This document shows positions 61,401 to 64,000 of a DNA stretch of 64,000 nucleotides, piece after piece; position 1 is the stretch's first letter; every line of letters begins with the position of its first letter. Origin of the DNA: Hydractinia symbiolongicarpus (taxonomy: Eukaryota; Cnidaria; Hydrozoa; Anthoathecata; Hydractiniidae); contig NC_079881.1 of assembly GCF_029227915.1 (NCBI RefSeq), positions 28,683,501 through 28,747,500 of the forward strand, written 5' to 3'. The notes under the pieces were generated by a model. The model did not search any database. It had not been told where the DNA came from and was given only the letters and a program-made list of their open reading frames with translations. The position numbers were made by a program, and so were the translations under genes.

Positions 61401-64000
61401 AGAAAGTACCCAGGGAGTAAACTTATTTCCCGAACGATTTTTTAAATTATTTTTTCACCACTAAAACGGATGAGACTTGTAGTCTTCAAACTTGTTTTCA
61501 TTTTTGATGAGACGCTGAATAAAAGAAGTTTAAACGCCGGAAAACGAAAACCTGCGATTTCCCGTAAATCCCAGACTCGGCCTGTAAAGTCAAGAGTATA
61601 CAAAGAAAGTACCCCGGGTGTAAACTCATTTCCCGAACGATTTTTTAAATTATATTTTCACCACTAAAACGCATGAGACTTGTAGTTTTCAAAAATGTTT
61701 ATATTTTTAATGAGACGCTGAATAAAAGAAGTTTAATCGCCGGCAAACGAAAACCCGCCATTTCCCGTAAAACCCGGACTCGGCCCGTATAATCAAAAGT
61801 ATACAAAGAAAGTACCCAGGGAGTAAACTTATTTCCCGAACGATTTTTTAAATTATTTTTTCACCACTAAAACGCATGAAACTTGTAGTTTTCAGAAATG
61901 TTTTCATTTTTGATGAGACGCTTAATAAAAGTGGTTTAATCGCCGGCAAACGAAAACCCGTGATTTCCCGTAAATCCCGGGCTTGGCCCGTATAGTCGAA
62001 TGTATACAAAGAAAGTACCCTGTGAGTAAACTCATTTCCAAAACGATTTTTTAAATTATCTTTTCACCACTAAAACGCATGAGACTTGTAGTTTTTAAAA
62101 ATGTTTTCATTTTTGATGAGACACTGAATAGAAGAAGTTTAATCGCCGGCAAAGGAATACCCGCCATTTCCCGTAAATCCCGGACTCAGCCCGTATAGTC
62201 AAAAGTATACAAAGAAAGTACCCCGGGAGTAAACTCATTTCCCGAACGATTTTTTAAATTATTTTTTCACCACTAAAACGCATGAGACTTGCAGTTTTCA
62301 AAAATGTTTTCATTTTTGATAAGAGGCTGAATAAAAGAAGTTTAATCGCCGGCAAACTAAAACCCGCCATTTCCCGTAAAACCCGGACTCGGCCCGTATA
62401 ATCAAAAGTATACAAAGAAAGTACCCAGGGAGTAAACTTATTTCCCGAACGATTTTTTAAATTATTTTTTCACCACTAAAACGGATGAGACTTGTAGTCT
62501 TCAAACTTGTTTTCATTTTTGATGAGACGCTGAATAAAAGAAGTTTAAACGCCGGCAAACGAAAACCTGCGATTTCCCGTAAATCCCAGACTCGGCCTGT
62601 AAAGTCAAGAGTATAGAAAGAAAGTACCCAGGGTGTAAACTCATTTCCCGAACGATTTTTTAAATTATATTTTCACCACTAAAACGCATGAGACTTGTAG
62701 TTGTCAAAAATGTTTTCATTTTTAATGAGACGCTGAATAAAAGAAGTTTAATCGCCGGCAAACGAAAACCCGCCATTTCCCGTAAAACCCGGACTCGGCC
62801 CGTATAATCAAAAGTATACAAAGAAAGTACCCAGGGAGTAAACTTATTTCCCGAACGATTTTTTAAATTATTTTTTCACCACTAAAACGCATAAGACTTG
62901 TAGTTTTCAGAAATGTTTTCATTTTTGATGAGACGCTTAATAAAAGTGGTTTAATCGCCGGCAAACGAAAACCCGTGATTTCCCGTAAATACCGGGCTTG
63001 GCCCGTATAGTCGAATGTATACAAAGAAAGTACCCTGTGAGTAAACTCATTTCCAAAACGATTTTTTAAATTATCTTTTCACCACTAAAACGCATGAGAC
63101 TTGTAGTTTTTAAAAATGTTTTCATTTTTGATGAGACACTGAATAAAAGAAGTTTAATCGCCGGCAAACGAAAACCCGCCATTTCCCGTAAATCCCGGAC
63201 TCAGCATGTATAGTCAAAAGTATACAAAGAAAGTACCCCGGGAGTAACCTCATTTCCCGAACGATTTTTTAAAATATCTTTTCACCACTAAAACGCATGA
63301 GACTTGCAGTTTTTAAAAATGTTTTCATTTTTGATGAGACACTGAATAAAAGAAGTTTAATCGCTGGCAAACGAAAACCCGCCATTTCCCGTAAATCCCG
63401 GACTCAGCATGTTTAGTCAAAAGTATACAAAGAATGTACCCCGGGAGTAACCTCATTTCCCGAACGATTTTTTAAAATATCTTTTCACCACTAAAACGCA
63501 TGAGACTTGCAGTTTTCAAAAATGTTTTCATTTTTGATAAGAGGCTGAATAAAAGAAGTTTAATCGCCGGCAAACGACCGCCATTTCCCGTAAACCCCGG
63601 AATCGGCCCGTATAATCAAAAGTATACAAAGAAAGTATCCAGGGAGTAAACTCATTTCCCGAGCGATTTTTTAAATTTTTTTTTCACCACCAAAAGGCAC
63701 GAGACTTGTAGTTTTCAAAAATGTTTTCATTTTTGATGAGATGCTTAATGAAAGAGGTTTAATCGCCGGCAAACGAAAACCTGCGATTTCCCGTAAATCC
63801 CGGGCTTGGCCCGTATAGTCGAATGTATACAAAGAAAGTACCCTGTGAGTAAACTCATTTCCAGAACGATTTTTTAAATTATTTTTTCACCACTAAAACG
63901 CATAAGACTTGTAGTTTTCAAAAATGTTTTCATTTTTGATGAGACGCTGAATAAAAGAAGTTTAATCGGCGGCAAACGAAAACCCGCGATTTCCCGTAAA
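58418..64000. repeat. right-end array with mixed HORs
   Basis: Further 203-bp monomers with no gene. The TGAAACTTGTAG / CTTAATAAAA monomer near 59041 recurs near 61877. The CTTAATAAAAGTGG pattern repeats at 61921 and 62936 (1015 bp, 5-mer). Two adjacent monomers near 63241 and 63444 share GGGAGTAACCTC and TTTTAAAATATC exactly 203 bp apart, a single-monomer duplication. Confidence 0.8.

Larger units (their letters stand above)
47709..64000. repeat. 203-bp satellite array, right part
   Basis: The same array resumes after the LINE with the same orientation and monomer phase, about 80 copies, and runs off the window end. The first monomer right of the insertion carries the same rare variants (GACCGCC context, TATAATC, AAATTACCC) that accompany this monomer variant elsewhere, for example near 38945-39010 and 49178-49245. 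The two arms are therefore one array split by the insertion. Type Z monomers are frequent, and several recent HOR expansions are visible. No gene is seen. Confidence 0.97.

Noticed and set aside
1-64000. Telomeric repeats or rDNA spacer
   Set aside because: No TTAGGG-like runs and no rRNA coding sequence are seen anywhere in the window.

Overview
The window is eukaryotic, non-genic DNA. About 59 kb of the 64 kb is one tandem satellite array with a 203-bp monomer (roughly 290 copies), in positions 1-42970 and again from 47709 to the end. One nearly full-length, open-frame non-LTR retrotransposon (LINE) of about 4.7 kb lies between them on the minus strand. There are no host genes, tRNA or rRNA genes, CRISPR arrays or bacterial-type signals. 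The LINE has a SGNH-esterase ORF1 and an APE endonuclease/reverse transcriptase ORF2, which is the CR1/L2 layout of animal genomes. The AT-rich coding sequence, the winged-helix-like ORF1 N-terminus and the Cys-rich ORF2 tail suggest an aquatic invertebrate such as a cnidarian. That placement is an inference, not shown by the sequence.

Satellite layout. The monomers fall into at least three types with linked diagnostic variants. They are arranged in many short-lived higher-order repeats (HORs) whose periods are close to multiples of 203 bp. From left to right these are: 1217 bp (6-mer) at 1-2434; 1420 bp (7-mer) at about 4.2-6.8 kb; 812 bp (4-mer, four copies) at 11.4-14.7 kb; 1827 bp (9-mer) at about 18.1-21.8 kb; 811 bp at about 22.8-24.2 kb; large 4.26-kb and 2.43-kb blocks at 24.4-35.4 kb; 1421 bp (7-mer) at 35.4-37.8 kb; a long duplicated segment on either side of the LINE; 1218/1015 bp at 49.6-52.9 kb; and an 8-mer that became a 10-mer at 54.8-58.4 kb. 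Short open frames in the array (65-82 codons, many from TTG, others from ATG) come from the repeat and shift frame at each monomer because 203 is not a multiple of 3. They are not annotated as genes.

LINE layout (transcribed right to left): short 5' UTR, ORF1 (478 aa), ORF2 (open frame of 1030 aa), 3' UTR with a nested inverted repeat, an AATAAA signal and an A-rich tail. ORF2 lies in the -1 frame and overlaps the end of ORF1 by 40 nt. It has no ATG before the endonuclease core. A canonical slippery heptamer, T TTT TTA in the ORF1 frame, sits exactly at the upstream end of the ORF2 open frame. The simplest reading is that ORF2 is made as a -1 frameshift fusion with ORF1. This is the most interesting feature of the window. 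Next come the unusual 5' insertion junction (a 42-bp stretch of target satellite repeated around a 12-bp filler) and the clear record of unequal exchange in the array.
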